DNA from: Magnetovibrio sp.
Lineage (GTDB): Bacteria > Pseudomonadota > Alphaproteobacteria > Rhodospirillales > Magnetovibrionaceae
DNA: 10,662 nt
Assembly: GCA_016763255.1 (NCBI GenBank)
Contig: JAESUA010000256.1
Coordinates: forward strand, 1-10,662
Direction of reading: 5' to 3'
The translations under genes were made by a program, and so were the position numbers. The number at the start of each line of letters is the position of its first letter. Positions within the stretch are counted from its first letter, which is position 1. Shown one piece after another: positions 1-6,709 of this stretch. The notes under the pieces were generated by a model. It was not told where the DNA came from. It worked only from the letters and a program-made list of their open reading frames with translations, and did not search any database.

Positions 1-1
1 C

Positions 2-697
2 GGTGAGATCGCGGCGCTGATCCTCGAGCCATTAGTGCTCGGTGCTGGCGGCATGATGATGTATGGGCCTGAGGTTCTTAAAGATCTTAAGCGCATCTGC
101 GAAGCCCACGACATCGTCTTCATCGCCGATGAAGTGATGACCGGCTGGGGCCGCACCGGAACCATGTGGGCCTGTGATCAAGCGGGCATTGCGCCGGATA
201 TCTTGTGCACCTCAAAAGGCATCACCGGTGGTTTTATGCCGTTGGCCGTGACCCTGTGTCAGGATCGGTTTTTCGAAGCCCATTACAGCACCGATCGGGC
301 CAAAATGTTCTTCCACTCCAGTTCTTACACCGCCAATCCAATCGCTTGTGCGGTGGCCTACGCCAATACGGAGCTGTGGCGAAATGAGCCGGTGCAAGAG
401 CGCATTAACGCACTTGCGGCAGGCCATGCAAAGCGGCTCAAAAAACTGCAAGATAACCCGCGTTTCACCAATTTGCGCCAATGCGGCACCATCGCCGCCA
501 TGGACATCAAGGTGTCTGATGAAGGCTACCTTTCCAACATCGCGCCGCGCCTTTATGACCATTTCCAAGCCCAAGGTTTTTTGCTGCGCCCACTGGGCAA
601 CACCGTCTACATGCTGCCGCCATATTGCATCACCGATGAAGACCTGGATGCGCTTTATGACGTCATCACAAATGCCCCGGATGTTTTGGATTTATAA
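2..697 (+). CDS. bioA: Adenosylmethionine-8-amino-7-oxononanoate aminotransferase (BioA), 3' part only
   Basis: The reading frame is open from the left edge (first full codon at base 2) to TAA at 695-697, giving about 231 C-terminal residues of a protein that is usually around 420-450 aa. The start lies outside the window. BioA is a cytoplasmic, PLP-dependent class III (fold type I) aminotransferase that makes 7,8-diaminopelargonate from KAPA in biotin synthesis, with S-adenosylmethionine as amino donor. Visible support: the LEPLVLGAGGM segment at the edge, the PLP-contacting aspartate in IADEVMTGWGRTG, the Schiff-base lysine in CTSKGITGG (codon 215-217), the SSSYTANPIACAVA segment, and LRPLGNTVYMLPPY near the C-terminus, which closely resembles the BioA ending. 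The Arg-Pro-(Leu/Phe)-Gly and Tyr-x-x-Pro-Pro features favour BioA over other class III enzymes. Its end overlaps the convergent tlpA-like gene by 6 bp. No other bio gene is visible, so the pathway assignment rests on the protein alone. Confidence 0.85.
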   Translation, partial: GEIAALILEPLVLGAGGMMMYGPEVLKDLKRICEAHDIVFIADEVMTGWGRTGTMWACDQAGIAPDILCTSKGITGGFMPLAVTLCQDRFFEAHYSTDRAKMFFHSSSYTANPIACAVAYANTELWRNEPVQERINALAAGHAKRLKKLQDNPRFTNLRQCGTIAAMDIKVSDEGYLSNIAPRLYDHFQAQGFLLRPLGNTVYMLPPYCITDEDLDALYDVITNAPDVLDL

Positions 698-1294
698 TAC
701 CGGTTCATTCAACAAAGAATCGATCAAGGCTTTAGCGTCATCGGAATGCCAATCCGTCAGGCCCAATACACCGCCGCGCATACGTCCCGTTTTATCGATC
801 AAAAACGTGGTCGGCAGGGTATCGATGTCAAATATCCGCAAAAACTTTGATTGTGGATCATAAAATGTCGTCAGCGCCATAAGGCCACGGTCGCGCAAAA
901 AGGCGGCGGGGGTTTGACGGCCCTGCTTGCCGCTGGCCACCGGCACAACCACAAAGTCACGATCGGCGTAGTCGATTTGCAAGGCATTTAAGTCGGGCAT
1001 TTCCTTAATGCACGGTGGGCACCATGTCGCCCATAGGTTCAACAAAACCACCTTGCCGCGAAACCGTTGCAACGTATTCGGGTTTCCCGCTTCGTCCAAA
1101 ATCTGAACATTGGGCACCATTGGTCCATTGGTGAGTAGGCTAAAGCCATCAAGTCCTTCACCGGCGGTATCGACGCTTTGAACACCTGGGTCCGACAGCA
1201 TCCGCTGAAGGGAGGCACTTTGAAACATCACCATGCCCAACCCACCAACCGTGAGTGACAAAATAACAGCGGCGATCACATAACGAATGGGCAT
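692..1294 (-). CDS. TlpA-family membrane-anchored thioredoxin-like protein
   Basis: This is a 200-residue protein with an N-terminal hydrophobic segment (about residues 5-25) that should anchor it in the inner membrane. A thioredoxin fold then faces the periplasm. The active site reads ATWCPPC, with cysteines at 92 and 95, preceded by KVVLLNLW. The cis-proline expected opposite the active site is P161 in TLPTTFLID. Length and layout match TlpA/ResA/CcmG-type thiol:disulfide reductases, which keep periplasmic cysteines reduced, for example during cytochrome c or cytochrome oxidase (CuA) assembly. The specific partner cannot be told from sequence. The gene follows the Crp/Fnr-like gene by 24 bp on the same strand, so the two are probably co-transcribed. 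The start is ATG at 1294 with only a weak ribosome binding site. It ends in a 6-bp overlap with bioA and no terminator fits between them. Confidence 0.87.
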   Translation of the reverse strand: MPIRYVIAAVILSLTVGGLGMVMFQSASLQRMLSDPGVQSVDTAGEGLDGFSLLTNGPMVPNVQILDEAGNPNTLQRFRGKVVLLNLWATWCPPCIKEMPDLNALQIDYADRDFVVVPVASGKQGRQTPAAFLRDRGLMALTTFYDPQSKFLRIFDIDTLPTTFLIDKTGRMRGGVLGLTDWHSDDAKALIDSLLNEPVL

Positions 1295-1318
1295 GGCAAA
1301 GAGCGCTCAAAACTGGGG

Positions 1319-2041
1319 TTAAATTTCGGTCGCCAGCTGTTTCAGCCGCTCCCGGTTGAGAATGTAGAATTTACCGGTGCGTCGCTTGGCCAATTCCATC
1401 TGTAAAATCTGGCTCAACGCCTTGGCCACCACATCCTTAGAGGTCATCGCCTTACTGGCCAACTGTTCGTGGGTCGGCATCTGATCGATCACCCATTCGC
1501 TCGTATCGTCCCCAGTCGGTTCGGCCATATCAATCAGCAACAAATAGACCCGTTGAATACCGGAAAACGAACTGACTTCGCTGAAGCGCTGGTTCGATGA
1601 ACGAATCACCGCTGCGAGACTTTCGAGAATTTTCACCGCAATTTGACGGTGCTCCAAAATCAAGTTGATGAAAATCACCCGTGGTAGAACCGCCACCACC
1701 CCATCACTTAAGGCAAAAACTGACGCGGTGCGCTCGCCCTTATCCAAGGCGGCGATTTCACCGAACCAGCCATCTTCGCCGACTTCGCGATAAACCAAGT
1801 CGACATCGCTCGCATCACCTTGAACGATCCGCACCTGGCCCTTAACCATCAAATAGATGCAGTTTTGAAAGGTGCCTTCTTCGACCAATTCTTGGCCTTT
1901 GGTGAAGGTGAGAAACTCGCAAGTTTCGCTCAGCTTGGCGAACGCCTTATCATCCAGTCCCACCAACAAATCATTGATTCGCAAGCGTTCTAGATCACTG
2001 GCTTCGACAGTTGGGCTCAGGCTGTGTACGGAGTCTTGCAT
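1319..2041 (-). CDS. Crp/Fnr-family transcriptional regulator
   Basis: This is a 240-residue protein with the two-domain layout of the family. A cyclic-nucleotide-binding beta-roll spans about residues 25-135. Its phosphate-binding-cassette-like stretch is WFGEIAALDKGERTASV, with G94, E95, R104, T105 and A106 in the positions that contact cyclic nucleotides in cAMP-binding members. A long dimerisation helix spans about 130-160, and a winged helix-turn-helix about 185-230 (MPTHEQLASKAMTSKDVV). There is no N-terminal cysteine cluster, so an Fe-S oxygen sensor of the Fnr type is unlikely. cAMP or another cyclic nucleotide is possible but unproven. In the recognition helix the usual S-R-E-T-V-x-R pattern reads S-K-D-V-V-A-K. 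The ATG at 2041 is the only sensible start, since the next Met is near residue 65, but no strong ribosome binding site precedes it. It probably forms an operon with the TlpA-like gene. Confidence 0.88.
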   Translation of the reverse strand: MQDSVHSLSPTVEASDLERLRINDLLVGLDDKAFAKLSETCEFLTFTKGQELVEEGTFQNCIYLMVKGQVRIVQGDASDVDLVYREVGEDGWFGEIAALDKGERTASVFALSDGVVAVLPRVIFINLILEHRQIAVKILESLAAVIRSSNQRFSEVSSFSGIQRVYLLLIDMAEPTGDDTSEWVIDQMPTHEQLASKAMTSKDVVAKALSQILQMELAKRRTGKFYILNRERLKQLATEI

Positions 2042-2082
2042 AACGGCTCATGACGTTGTTGTGGAAAATACTCCAAAACCCT

Positions 2083-2129
2083 ATCAAAAATACTGCCGGG
2101 AGGGCATCTTCTTTTTTGCCCCGCCGCAG
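2083..2129 (-). terminator. Intrinsic terminator of the Pot-type transporter operon
   Basis: On the minus strand, 21 bases after the last permease stop codon, CTGCGGCGGGGCA (2129-2117) can pair with TGCCCTCCCGGCAG (2106-2093). This gives a GC-rich stem with one mismatch, one wobble and a single-base bulge, closed by an A-rich loop. It is followed directly by a U-rich run (TATTTTTG, 2092-2085). Position, orientation and U-tract all fit a rho-independent terminator for the transporter operon. The downstream Crp/Fnr gene starts only about 45 bp further on. Confidence 0.75.
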
Positions 2130-2150
2130 ATAAGTTGATCAAGACCTGTA

Positions 2151-2960
2151 TTACAGTCGCTCATTGCGGCGGCGTAGGTATTCCAGCATGCCCAGCATCG
2201 CCAATGCGAACATGATCAGCAACGTTGCCACCACGGTGATTGCCGGGGTGATGTTTTCCTTGATGCCGTCAAACATTTGGCGTGGCAAGGTGCGTTGCTC
2301 CGGTCCGGCGCTGAACAACACCACCACCACTTCATCAAACGACGTGGCAAAAGCAAACAGCGCCCCGGACACCACGCCCGGCAAGATCAAGGGCAGCACC
2401 ACCGCAAAAAACACCGTCCACGGGTTTGCCCCAAGGCTTGAGGCGGCGCGCATCAAATTGTGATCAAATCCCTGCAGCGTCGCCGTCACGGTGATCACCA
2501 CAAACGGTGCGCCCAGGGCTGTGTGGGCCAGAATAAGCCCGGTGTAGGTGGCGTTGAGGCCGACCTCGGCAAAAAAGAAATACAGCCCCAGCGCGGAAAT
2601 GATCACCGGTACGATCATCGGCGAAATCAACATGGCGTTGACCACCGCCTTGCCGCGAAAGTTCGCACGGGTCAGGCCCATCGCCGCCATGGTGCCCAAT
2701 ACCGTCGCCAAAAAGGCCGAAGCCGAACCGATCAACAAGCTGTTTTTGATGGCCAGCCCCCACACGGCCGAGCTGAACACCTCTTCGTACCAGCGCAGCG
2801 AAAAGCCCGTCAGCGGATAACTGAGAAAACTGGTCGAATTGAACGACAAGGGAATGATCACCAAGATCGGCAGGATCAAAAACACCAGCCCCAACCCGGC
2901 AATCACCAAAAAGGTATAGTGCCAAATCTTTAGACCAGTGCTTGCATAAGGTTGCAACAT
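2151..2960 (-). CDS. PotC-like ABC transporter permease (second membrane subunit)
   Basis: This is a 269-residue inner-membrane protein with about six hydrophobic segments: near residues 15-38, 70-95, 107-130, 140-162, 190-210 and 238-258. The cytoplasmic EAA loop that docks onto the ATPase is LMRAASSLGANPWTVFFAVVLP (about 169-190), with the expected Ala-Ala and Gly spacing. SFDEVVVVLF (207-216) matches the conserved SFDD/E region of PotC/PotI/YdcV permeases, and the length is typical for PotC. The start at 2960 lies 6 bp after the stop of the preceding permease gene, which suggests translational coupling, and the ribosome binding site is weak in line with that. It is the last gene of the operon, followed by an intrinsic terminator. 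The family mostly imports polyamines, but related systems carry other small cationic or zwitterionic compounds, so the substrate is left open. Confidence 0.9.
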   Translation of the reverse strand: MLQPYASTGLKIWHYTFLVIAGLGLVFLILPILVIIPLSFNSTSFLSYPLTGFSLRWYEEVFSSAVWGLAIKNSLLIGSASAFLATVLGTMAAMGLTRANFRGKAVVNAMLISPMIVPVIISALGLYFFFAEVGLNATYTGLILAHTALGAPFVVITVTATLQGFDHNLMRAASSLGANPWTVFFAVVLPLILPGVVSGALFAFATSFDEVVVVLFSAGPEQRTLPRQMFDGIKENITPAITVVATLLIMFALAMLGMLEYLRRRNERL

Positions 2961-2966
2961 GGCTGT

Positions 2967-4226
2967 CTATCCCATCTTCACGCCGGTGGCGTTGGTCAAG
3001 CGGTTGTAGATCGAAAACAAAATCATCGTCGTGGCCAACAACATCATCCCCAAGGCCGAGGCCATGCCCCAGTTCAAGGTGCTGTCGGCGTGATAGGCAA
3101 TAAAATAACTGAGCATTTGATCTTTGGGCCCGCCGATCAGCGCCGGCGTGATGTAGTAGCCCACCGCTAAGATGAAGGCGAGGATGCCACCGGCACCGAT
3201 GCCGGGCAGGGTCTGGGGCAGATAAACCCTGATGAAGGCCACCGCAGGATGAGCACCGAGGCTTTCGGCGGCGCGCACATAAATCGGCGAGATGGATTTC
3301 ATCACGCTGTACAGCGGCAAGATGACAAACGGCAACAAGATATGCACCAAACCGATGTACACGCCGGGACGGGCAAACAACAACGTCAGCGGATCGTCAA
3401 TCACGCCCACCCCTTGCAAGGTCGAATTGATCAATCCATTTTTTTGCAACAACACCACCCAAGCACTGGTGCGCACCATCAACGAGGTCCAAAACGGCAA
3501 CAAAACACAAATCATCAAAGGGTTGGCCCACTTGGCCGGGGCATTGGCCAAAAGGTAGGCCACCGGAAAACCGATCAGCAAACACGACAGAGTGACAATC
3601 CCGGCGATCCACAAAGTTCGCCAAAAGATGTTGACGTAGATCGCCTGGTTTTCGGGCACACGTTCGATTTCGCCGTTATCAATCACCTGTCGATCGATGG
3701 ACGCCAGTATGTAAAAAGGCGTCATGGAATCGGAAGCCCGTTTGATGGCGTGCCAATATTTAACATCGGACCAGCGTTTGTCGGCCTTCAAAAAAGCATC
3801 CAAATTGGGCTGGTCGGGAAATTGGCGATTGAATTTGCGCGCGGTGCGCATGATCAAGCTGCGCATGCCGCTGACGTCATAATTCAGCCGTTTGCCGACC
3901 ATCGCCACTTTTTTGGCTTTATAGGCTTCGCGCAAATCAAGCGCCATGGCACCTAAAACAACATCATCGGGCAGGCCTTCACCCGACCAATTTTGGATTT
4001 CAATCACCGTGCGCGGCATGTAGGTGATGAGTTCGGGATTGTCCACCGAACGCCACAGCATCAAGCCGATGGGGATGATGAAAATCGAAAGGGTAAAAAT
4101 GAACAAAGGCGCGATCAGCGCCATGGCGTGCAGTTTACGTTTGCGCTCGGCACGACGTAGTTTGACCTTCAACGAGATGTCGTCGGCTATCCCTTCGGGA
4201 GCGGTTATGGGAGCGGTCTGATCCAT
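2967..4226 (-). CDS. PotB-like ABC transporter permease with extended first periplasmic loop
   Basis: This is a 419-residue inner-membrane protein. A basic, cytoplasmic N-terminus (KVKLRRAERKRKL, about 20-32) precedes a first membrane helix at about 34-58. Then comes a long hydrophilic stretch (about 60-197) before the standard BPD_transp_1 permease core begins with FWRTLWIAGIVTLSCLLIGFPVAYLL. The EAA loop is IYVRAAESLGAHPAVAFIRVYLP (about 315-337). E. coli PotB is much shorter (roughly 275-285 aa). The extra length is almost all in the predicted first periplasmic loop. Permeases of about 410-430 aa with this loop occur in alphaproteobacterial Pot-type systems, so it is a subgroup trait rather than a fusion. 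The start is ATG at 4226, with AAAGG about 9 nt upstream as ribosome binding site inside a small inverted repeat. It follows the binding-protein gene after a 69-bp gap that holds a strong hairpin. Confidence 0.9.
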   Translation of the reverse strand: MDQTAPITAPEGIADDISLKVKLRRAERKRKLHAMALIAPLFIFTLSIFIIPIGLMLWRSVDNPELITYMPRTVIEIQNWSGEGLPDDVVLGAMALDLREAYKAKKVAMVGKRLNYDVSGMRSLIMRTARKFNRQFPDQPNLDAFLKADKRWSDVKYWHAIKRASDSMTPFYILASIDRQVIDNGEIERVPENQAIYVNIFWRTLWIAGIVTLSCLLIGFPVAYLLANAPAKWANPLMICVLLPFWTSLMVRTSAWVVLLQKNGLINSTLQGVGVIDDPLTLLFARPGVYIGLVHILLPFVILPLYSVMKSISPIYVRAAESLGAHPAVAFIRVYLPQTLPGIGAGGILAFILAVGYYITPALIGGPKDQMLSYFIAYHADSTLNWGMASALGMMLLATTMILFSIYNRLTNATGVKMG

Positions 4227-4234
4227 GACGTTTG

Positions 4235-4248
4235 CCTTTGTTCAAAGG
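4235..4248 (-). promoter_or_regulatory. Inverted repeat overlapping the ribosome binding site of the PotB-like gene
   Basis: The sequence CCTTTGAACAAAGG (minus strand) is a perfect inverted repeat with 6-base arms. Its right arm, AAAGG, is the only purine-rich Shine-Dalgarno candidate before the ATG at 4226. Folded with a 4-base loop it would mask the ribosome binding site. The repeat is seen directly; a regulatory effect is inference, since a 5-bp AT-rich stem is weak. Confidence 0.4.
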
Positions 4249-4253
4249 ACGCA

Positions 4254-4286
4254 AGACGGGGGAGAGGCTAAGCCCCTCCCCCGTCT
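4254..4286 (-). terminator. Strong intergenic hairpin (attenuator or mRNA-stabilising) between binding-protein and permease genes
   Basis: Bases 4254-4268 and 4272-4286 are inverted repeats of 15 bases with a 3-base loop. The single mismatch (A opposite C on the + strand) becomes a G-U wobble in the minus-strand transcript, so that RNA forms an unbroken 15-bp, very GC-rich stem. It begins about 9 nt after the binding-protein stop codon. The bases that follow (TTGCGTCCTTTG) are not a continuous U-tract. It therefore looks more like a partial terminator or a 3'-end-protecting hairpin than a full terminator. Such elements are known between binding-protein and permease genes (as in malE-malF) and give more binding protein than membrane subunits. 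Confidence 0.72.
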
Positions 4287-4295
4287 GCTTTAAGC

Positions 4296-5342
4296 TTATT
4301 TGGCAGCCCAGGAATTGAAGCGTTCGTTGAGTTCTTCTTCGAAATCAATCCAGAACTCGGTGTCGCTGTTCAAGGCATTCACCAGGTTGGCTTTGGCCGT
4401 CGGCAACTGCGCACCAACGCTGGCAGGAAGCGCCGCGATGGCCCGCTTGTTGGTCACGCCGTAAGGAATGCCCAGCGGATACTTCACCTGGTTCTCGCTG
4501 GCCGAAGCAAATGCCACAAAATCCATGGCCTTGGTTTTGTTGCTGGAACCCACAACCACGGCCCACGAATCAACCGCATAGATCTGACCGTCCCAGGAAA
4601 TTTTGAAGTTCTTACCTTCTTTGTTGGCGTTGGTGATACGACCATTGTACGCGACGGTCATCACCACATCACCAGATGCCAGCCATTCGGCAGGTTGCGA
4701 TCCGGATTCCCACCACTGGATGTTGGGCTTCAGCTCATTAAGTTTGGCGAACGCACGCTCGATACCTTCGGGCGTGGCCAACACTTCATAGACCTTGTCG
4801 GCGGCGACGCCGTCAGCCATGAGGGCAATTTCAAGGTTGAACTTAGCGCCTTTGCGCAGGCCGCGCTTGCCCGGAGTCTTTTTCACGTCCCAAAAGTCAG
4901 CCCAGTTTTTGGGCCCGTCTTTGAGCACGTCACCGTCATAGCTGATGACCATCGACCAGACGTAGGAGCCAACGCCACACTCGCTGACGGCGGCATCGAT
5001 GAAGCCGCTTTTGGCACCGATCTTGTTCCAATCCAGCGGCTCCAACAGGCCATTTTCACAGCCACGCAGAAGCTCTGGGGCTTCGATCAAAAAGGCGTCC
5101 CAGGTGACGGTTTTGGTGTCGACCATGGCTTTGATTTTGGCCAAACCACCGTTGTAGCTGTCTTCCACCAGGGCATTGCCGCTGGCTTTTGTATACGGTT
5201 CGAAATACACGCTACGGAGCACATCTTGGGCCGCACCGCCCCAACCGACGACCGTCAGGTCGCGGGCGTGGGCCCCAACAGTGGCCGTTCCCAACACCGC
5301 ACCCAGTGCGGCAACACTCAAAACTACATTACGAAATGACAT
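4296..5342 (-). CDS. Periplasmic substrate-binding protein of a Pot-type (polyamine-like) ABC importer
   Basis: This is a 348-residue secreted protein. The N-terminus is a Sec signal peptide (Arg near the start, hydrophobic core at about 6-20), with likely cleavage after AHA at residue 26 and the mature protein starting RDLTVVGWGG. The body is a solute-binding-protein fold of the PotD/extracellular-binding-protein class: WGGAAQDVLRSVYFEPYTKASG at the N-lobe, then WDAFLIEAPELLRGCENGLLEPLDW, SYDGDVLKDGPKNWADFWDV, and WLASGDVVMTVAYNGRI in the second lobe. Cysteines at 95 and 122 may form a disulfide. The N-W-S-D-Y motif common near the start of classical PotD/PotF proteins is absent, so a polyamine substrate is not assured. 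A strong ribosome binding site precedes the ATG at 5342. The gene lies 58 bp after the ATPase gene in the same operon and is followed by a strong hairpin. Confidence 0.9.
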   Translation of the reverse strand: MSFRNVVLSVAALGAVLGTATVGAHARDLTVVGWGGAAQDVLRSVYFEPYTKASGNALVEDSYNGGLAKIKAMVDTKTVTWDAFLIEAPELLRGCENGLLEPLDWNKIGAKSGFIDAAVSECGVGSYVWSMVISYDGDVLKDGPKNWADFWDVKKTPGKRGLRKGAKFNLEIALMADGVAADKVYEVLATPEGIERAFAKLNELKPNIQWWESGSQPAEWLASGDVVMTVAYNGRITNANKEGKNFKISWDGQIYAVDSWAVVVGSSNKTKAMDFVAFASASENQVKYPLGIPYGVTNKRAIAALPASVGAQLPTAKANLVNALNSDTEFWIDFEEELNERFNSWAAK

Positions 5343-5347
5343 GAAAG

Positions 5348-5357
5348 TTCCTTCCTT
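5348..5357 (-). promoter_or_regulatory. Strong ribosome binding site of the substrate-binding protein gene
   Basis: The minus strand reads AAGGAAGGAA, with a Shine-Dalgarno match centred on AAGGA about 6 nt before the ATG at 5342. It is clearly better than the sites before the two permease genes, which fits the high expression usual for periplasmic binding proteins. Confidence 0.7.
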
Positions 5358-5400
5358 GGCTTTACGCCTTGCTTATGGTCTGGGCAAAAAACCAGCCCCC

Positions 5401-6504
5401 TTATGCCGAAATCGGATCTAACGCCCGACTGTCTTCGGCTGAAAAATTGACGAATAATTGGTGCCCCGGATTGAGGTCCGCATGCACGTTGCCGGCCCGC
5501 ACCATGGCGCGAAACCCCTTGTGCCCCGCCATGTCCAAAGACACCCGCACATGGTTGCCGTGATAAATAGTTTCGATCACGGTCGCCGCAAAGGCATTGT
5601 CGTGGTCCAAGGGCGCATCGCTCAGCGCGACCCGTTCGGGGCGCAAAGACACCGTCGTTGCGGCTCCGACTCCTGCATCGAGGATGTGGCAAGCTTCAAC
5701 CTGATCGCCACCCCTGAGGGCCACCCGGCATTTGCCGTTAGCGACCGCAATCACCTCACCGCACAGCATATTGGTTTCGCCGATGAAGTTGGCAACAAAG
5801 CTGTTGGCGGGTTCTTCATAAAGTTTGGCCGGCACATCAACTTGTTGGATGATGCCGTCGTTAAACACTGCCACCCGATCCGACATGGTCAGGGCTTCGT
5901 CTTGGTCATGGGTCACAAATACCATGGTGACGCCAAGATTTTCATGGATGTGCTTGATCTCAATCTGCATCTGTTCACGGAGTTTTTTATCCAGCGCGCC
6001 CAACGGCTCATCCAACAACACCAGCTGCGGATTGAACACCAAGGCCCTGGCCAACGCGACGCGCTGTTGTTGACCGCCGGACAGTTGCGACGGGCGACGA
6101 TCACAAAACGCACCCAGCTGCACCATCTCCAAGGCACGACGCGCGTTGGCCTGGGCATCGGTTTTATTTTGTTTGCGCACGATCAGTGGAAAAGCGACAT
6201 TTTCAATCACGCTCATGTGTGGGAACAAGGCATAATTCTGGAACACCACGCCGATATCGCGCTTGTGCGGGGGAACGTTGTTGAGCGCCTTGCCCTGCAA
6301 TAAGATGTCGCCGGAGGTCGGCACCTCAAACCCCGCCAACATCATCAAACAGGTGCTTTTGCCCGACCCGGAGGGCCCCAACAAGGTGAGAAACTCACCT
6401 TGTTCAATATCGAGATTAAGGTTTTTCACCACCAAAATTTCGCCGTCGTACGATTTTTGAACATTCACAAACCGAACCAGCGCGTCTTGCACACTCGAAC
6501 TCAT
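5401..6504 (-). CDS. PotA-like ABC transporter ATP-binding protein
   Basis: This is a 367-residue cytoplasmic ATPase that powers the importer. Walker A is GPSGSGKST (43-51). The Q-loop glutamine is Q89 in VVFQNYALFPHM, the signature is LSGGQQQRVALARAL (from 141), Walker B is LVLLDEP with D165 and E166, and the switch histidine is H199 in VTHDQDEAL. The C-terminal third (about 245-360) is the TOBE-type regulatory domain usual for PotA/MalK-like subunits, and the length fits that family. The frame stays open upstream to GTG at 6612. I choose ATG at 6504 because GGAG lies 8 nt upstream and the N-terminal extension (Arg/Gly/His-rich) is not family-like. It is the first transporter gene, about 205 bp after the aminotransferase stop. 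Confidence 0.92.
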   Translation of the reverse strand: MSSSVQDALVRFVNVQKSYDGEILVVKNLNLDIEQGEFLTLLGPSGSGKSTCLMMLAGFEVPTSGDILLQGKALNNVPPHKRDIGVVFQNYALFPHMSVIENVAFPLIVRKQNKTDAQANARRALEMVQLGAFCDRRPSQLSGGQQQRVALARALVFNPQLVLLDEPLGALDKKLREQMQIEIKHIHENLGVTMVFVTHDQDEALTMSDRVAVFNDGIIQQVDVPAKLYEEPANSFVANFIGETNMLCGEVIAVANGKCRVALRGGDQVEACHILDAGVGAATTVSLRPERVALSDAPLDHDNAFAATVIETIYHGNHVRVSLDMAGHKGFRAMVRAGNVHADLNPGHQLFVNFSAEDSRALDPISA

Positions 6505-6709
6505 TGCCTCAACTCCATTCCCCATTCGCACGCCCTGCCCTGTAAGCCCCCGCCTCACATGACCATGACCGTGTGTTAACGCGGAGCGTCTCCTCAACAC
6601 CCCCCTCAACACTTGTTTTTTTAGCTTAATCAGTCCTTTTTATAATTTAATACGACCCATTCATTCATGCCCAATTTGCTTAATATTCTTGGATCACATG
6701 AACCGAGAT
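6505..6709 (-). promoter_or_regulatory. Spacer before the transporter operon with a weak promoter candidate and a short tandem repeat
   Basis: The 205-bp gap between the aminotransferase and ATPase genes has an AT-rich half (6614-6690). A possible sigma-70-like promoter on the minus strand is TTGGGC (6674-6669), a 16-bp spacer, then TATTAA (6652-6647). It matches the consensus only moderately. No hairpin with a U-tract follows the aminotransferase stop, so read-through from that gene is equally possible. Closer to the ATPase gene the 9-mer GTGTTGAGG occurs twice (6612-6604 and 6600-6592), 12 bp apart. The repeat's function is unknown. Confidence 0.35.

Noticed and set aside
2135..2142. TTGATCAA as an Fnr/FixK-type site
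   Set aside because: Fnr boxes need a 4-bp spacer between TTGAT and ATCAA; this is just a short palindrome near the operon end.
2460..2933. Long open frames on the + strand inside the permease and binding-protein genes (also 3249-3956, 4695-5339 and 5458-6303)
   Set aside because: They are antisense shadows: Gln/His/Arg-rich low-quality sequence opposite clear family members, with no start signals.
5343..5400. Possible hairpin (CTGG/CCAG around a T-run) between ATPase and binding-protein genes as an attenuator
   Set aside because: The stem is only 4 bp and the T-run is in the loop rather than after the stem.
6505..6612. N-terminal extension of the ATPase gene to a GTG at 6612
   Set aside because: The extra 36 residues are Arg/Gly/His-rich and unlike the family; ATG at 6504 has a well-spaced GGAG.
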